A stretch of DNA of 5,420 nucleotides, taken from contig JBGSWN010000018.1 of the NCBI GenBank assembly GCA_041752395.1, forward strand, positions 1-5,420, read 5' to 3'. Source of the stretch: UBA6168 sp041752395 (GTDB taxonomy: Bacteria; Bacteroidota; Bacteroidia; Chitinophagales; Saprospiraceae). A program made the translations under genes and the position numbers. Of this stretch, positions 3,659-5,420 are shown in pieces. Below the pieces are notes generated by a model. It had not been told where the DNA came from. It made no database searches and saw only the letters and a program-made list of their open reading frames with translations. Every line of letters starts with the position of its first letter. The first letter of the stretch is position 1.

Positions 3659-5420
3659 TTAATATCTACCAATTATTAACTGCCTAGCAACAGACCTGTG
3701 TCCATCCACCAAAATCCAAACGATATAATGGCCTTCTTTCAAATCCCGCAAATCCATCTGGTAATATTTTGAGTAAATATTTTCCAAATCGAACTGCTTA
3801 ACCTGCACACCAAGTGCATTAAAGACCTTAATTTGGGCAGGCTTACCAATAAGTTTGCTTAAATCAATTTTAGCAAAACTATTTGCAGGATTGGGGAAAA
3901 TGGTAAACGTCTTTAGTATTGGGAAGTAGATTTTCTGCACTTCCGAAAAGCTCACAAGGTTGTTTTCACCCAATAGTTTTAGACGATAATAGTTATCTCC
4001 TTCCAATGGCTCCAAATCGTAATCATGATATACTTCAGCGACATTGGTTTTTTCAGGAGCAATGACCGATATATCCTCAAAAGTATCGCCATCCTCTGAC
4101 CGCTGAAGGATATAACTTTCTGTATGTGCCCCATCATTATGTAGCCAATAAAACGCTGTGTGCTCATCATGCTTTATTGCTTCAAATTGGAAGTTACTGC
4201 CGTATCCAATGAGGTTATCACTCACAAAAACGGTATCCAATTTTTCGCAAGCCACGTTATAATTCTGGTCGAAATACTTCACCAAAACCTGGTAGCTGTT
4301 GGAAGGCAACGGAATGGAAAGTGTTGCGCCGCAGTTTTGGAAGCAATAAAAAACAGAATCCCAATCCATGTCGAATATCTGAAACTCCAAAATGAAGTTA
4401 GTATTGATATTTTCAATGGTCAATTGATTGGGTGTGGGCACATAGACCAAACTAATACATGGCGGCGGGTTAATTCCTCCAGCGATAACTACCGTTTCCA
4501 GCACCTCGCACAATTGCTGATAATTCGCATCAAAGTATTTGGCAAATACATAGTAGGTGCCGTTCGGGTAAGTCTGCGTCACAGTGGCGCCGCAGTTGGC
4601 AAAGCACTGGAACAGGGTGTTCCAATTGGCATCAAATACTTGGACAAATGAAATTGGTTGCAAATCAAGCCCGGTGACGATTATGTCATTGCCGCTTGTA
4701 GCAATGTCTATATTGCTGCAAAGATTGCCGCAATTTAAACCCTCGTCTATCTGACCATCACAGTTGTTGTCCAAGCCGTCGCAGATTTCAGCGGCTACTG
4801 GGTTTATGGCAGCGTTGGTATCGTCGCAGTCTTCGTTGTTGGTCACAGAACCTGCAATTGGAGCACAGGAACTGGTGGCCATTGCCAAATTATCCCCGAA
4901 GCCATCACCGTCCATATCGACATAATATAATGTTGCGGAAAGCCCTTCTTCAATCTGCCCATCGCAGTTATTATCCAAGCCGTCGCAGATTTCAGTGGCA
5001 CCTGGATTGATGGCAGCTTTGGTATCATCGCAGTCATCATTGTTAGTCACAAAACCTGCAATTGGAGCACAGGAGCTGGTGGCCGTTGCCAAATTATCCC
5101 CGAAGCCGTCACCGTCCATATCGACATAATATAAGGTTGCGGAAAGACCCTCGTCTATCTGACCATCACAGTTGTTGTCCAAGCCATCGCAGATTTCTGT
5201 GGCACTTGGGTTGATGGCTGCATCATTATCGTCGCAGTCATCATTGTTGGTCACAGAACCTGCAATTGGAGCACAGGAGCTGGTGGCCGTTGCCAAATTA
5301 TCCCCGAAGCCATCACCGTCCATATCGACATAATATAATGTTGCGGAAAGCCCTTCGTCAACCTGTCCATCGCAGTTGTTGTCCAAGCCGTCGCAGATTT
5401 CAGCGGCATTTGGGTTGATG
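3659..5420 (-). CDS. T9SS surface protein with MopE-type metal-binding repeats (5' end cut by window edge)
   Basis: The frame is open through the right edge, so this is the C-terminal part (about 587 codons) of a larger protein. Numbering from the TTG codon at 5386: residues 1-218 are tandem 68-residue units of the putative metal-binding motif family (MopE type), each with a DMDGDGFGD acidic loop, paired cysteines, DCDD and ICDGLDNNCDGQIDEG. About 219-305 and 306-391 are two homologous domains (VFDANWNTLF / IFDMDWDSVF, both followed by NCGAT and KYFD). About 392-490 is a fibronectin-III-like region (YILQRSEDGDTFEDI, YYRLKLL). About 491-575 is the type A T9SS sorting domain (FTIFPNPANSF, ending LIIGRY). 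Expected fate is T9SS export and surface attachment. Ca2+ or other metal binding by the acidic loops is inferred from the family. Confidence 0.93.
   Translation of the reverse strand, partial: INPNAAEICDGLDNNCDGQVDEGLSATLYYVDMDGDGFGDNLATATSSCAPIAGSVTNNDDCDDNDAAINPSATEICDGLDNNCDGQIDEGLSATLYYVDMDGDGFGDNLATATSSCAPIAGFVTNNDDCDDTKAAINPGATEICDGLDNNCDGQIEEGLSATLYYVDMDGDGFGDNLAMATSSCAPIAGSVTNNEDCDDTNAAINPVAAEICDGLDNNCDGQIDEGLNCGNLCSNIDIATSGNDIIVTGLDLQPISFVQVFDANWNTLFQCFANCGATVTQTYPNGTYYVFAKYFDANYQQLCEVLETVVIAGGINPPPCISLVYVPTPNQLTIENINTNFILEFQIFDMDWDSVFYCFQNCGATLSIPLPSNSYQVLVKYFDQNYNVACEKLDTVFVSDNLIGYGSNFQFEAIKHDEHTAFYWLHNDGAHTESYILQRSEDGDTFEDISVIAPEKTNVAEVYHDYDLEPLEGDNYYRLKLLGENNLVSFSEVQKIYFPILKTFTIFPNPANSFAKIDLSKLIGKPAQIKVFNALGVQVKQFDLENIYSKYYQMDLRDLKEGHYIVWILVDGHRSVARQLIIGRY
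4740..5420 (-). repeat. 204-bp tandem repeats encoding MopE-type units
   Basis: Three full units (4740-4943, 4944-5147, 5148-5351) and a partial one to the window end repeat with an exact 204-base period (68 codons). They are nearly identical at DNA level: 5072-5146 and 5276-5350 differ at two of 75 bases. Variation includes QIEEG for QIDEG and NEDCDD for NDDCDD. The array certainly continues beyond the window. Near-identity implies recent expansion or gene conversion, and unit number may vary between strains. Confidence 0.95.

Noticed and set aside
4160..4651. 163-codon plus-strand open frame
   Set aside because: It lies antisense within the MopE-repeat T9SS gene, covering its duplicated domain and FN3-like region. 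The minus frame is clearly the coding one.
4740..5420. CRISPR array
   Set aside because: The 204-bp units are contiguous, in frame and coding, with no spacers.

Overview
The window looks like chromosomal DNA of a Bacteroidota bacterium, most likely of the Saprospiria type (Lewinella/Haliscomenobacter-like). Three things point there. Two large surface or secreted proteins carry type IX secretion (T9SS) C-terminal sorting signals. One promoter matches the Bacteroidota consensus TTTG-N19-TAnnTTTG exactly. Ribosome-binding sites are weak or A-rich. No rRNA, tRNA, CRISPR array or transposase gene is visible.

Layout. (1) Positions 1-1545, minus strand: 515 codons of a secreted propeller-like/PKD/T9SS protein, open at the left edge. 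(2) Positions 1647-2649, minus strand: a run of small genes read from a strong promoter at 2674-2704, in the order DUF433 antitoxin-like gene, a short tail ORF, DUF6883, DUF4926 and a second tail ORF. The two tail ORFs contain an 85-bp direct repeat (R1, exact 720-bp offset) that brackets the DUF6883-DUF4926 pair. (3) Positions 2715-3519, plus strand: a DUF433 antitoxin and a frameshifted DUF5615 PIN-like toxin, bracketed by a second, unrelated direct repeat (R2, 727-bp offset). The R2 translation looks like the extreme C-terminus of MutS. (4) Positions 3517-3604: an 88-bp imperfect palindrome made of two opposed hairpins, starting directly after the MutS-like stop codon, then a strong terminator at 3606-3655. 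(5) Positions 3659-5420, minus strand: the C-terminal 587 codons of a T9SS protein with near-identical 68-residue MopE-type metal-binding repeats, a duplicated Cys-containing domain and a sorting tail; its start lies beyond the right edge.

How it fits together. Two ordinary cell-surface genes flank a roughly 2-kb accessory island of toxin-antitoxin-type small genes. The striking feature is that two unrelated two-gene modules, on opposite strands, are each enclosed by direct repeats that read as the 3' tail of a coding sequence in the same sense as the module. This suggests cassette-like insertion, duplication or capture at gene 3' ends. Decay is also visible: the PIN toxin is frameshifted, one DUF433 lacks a toxin partner, and the left MutS-like tail is degenerate.
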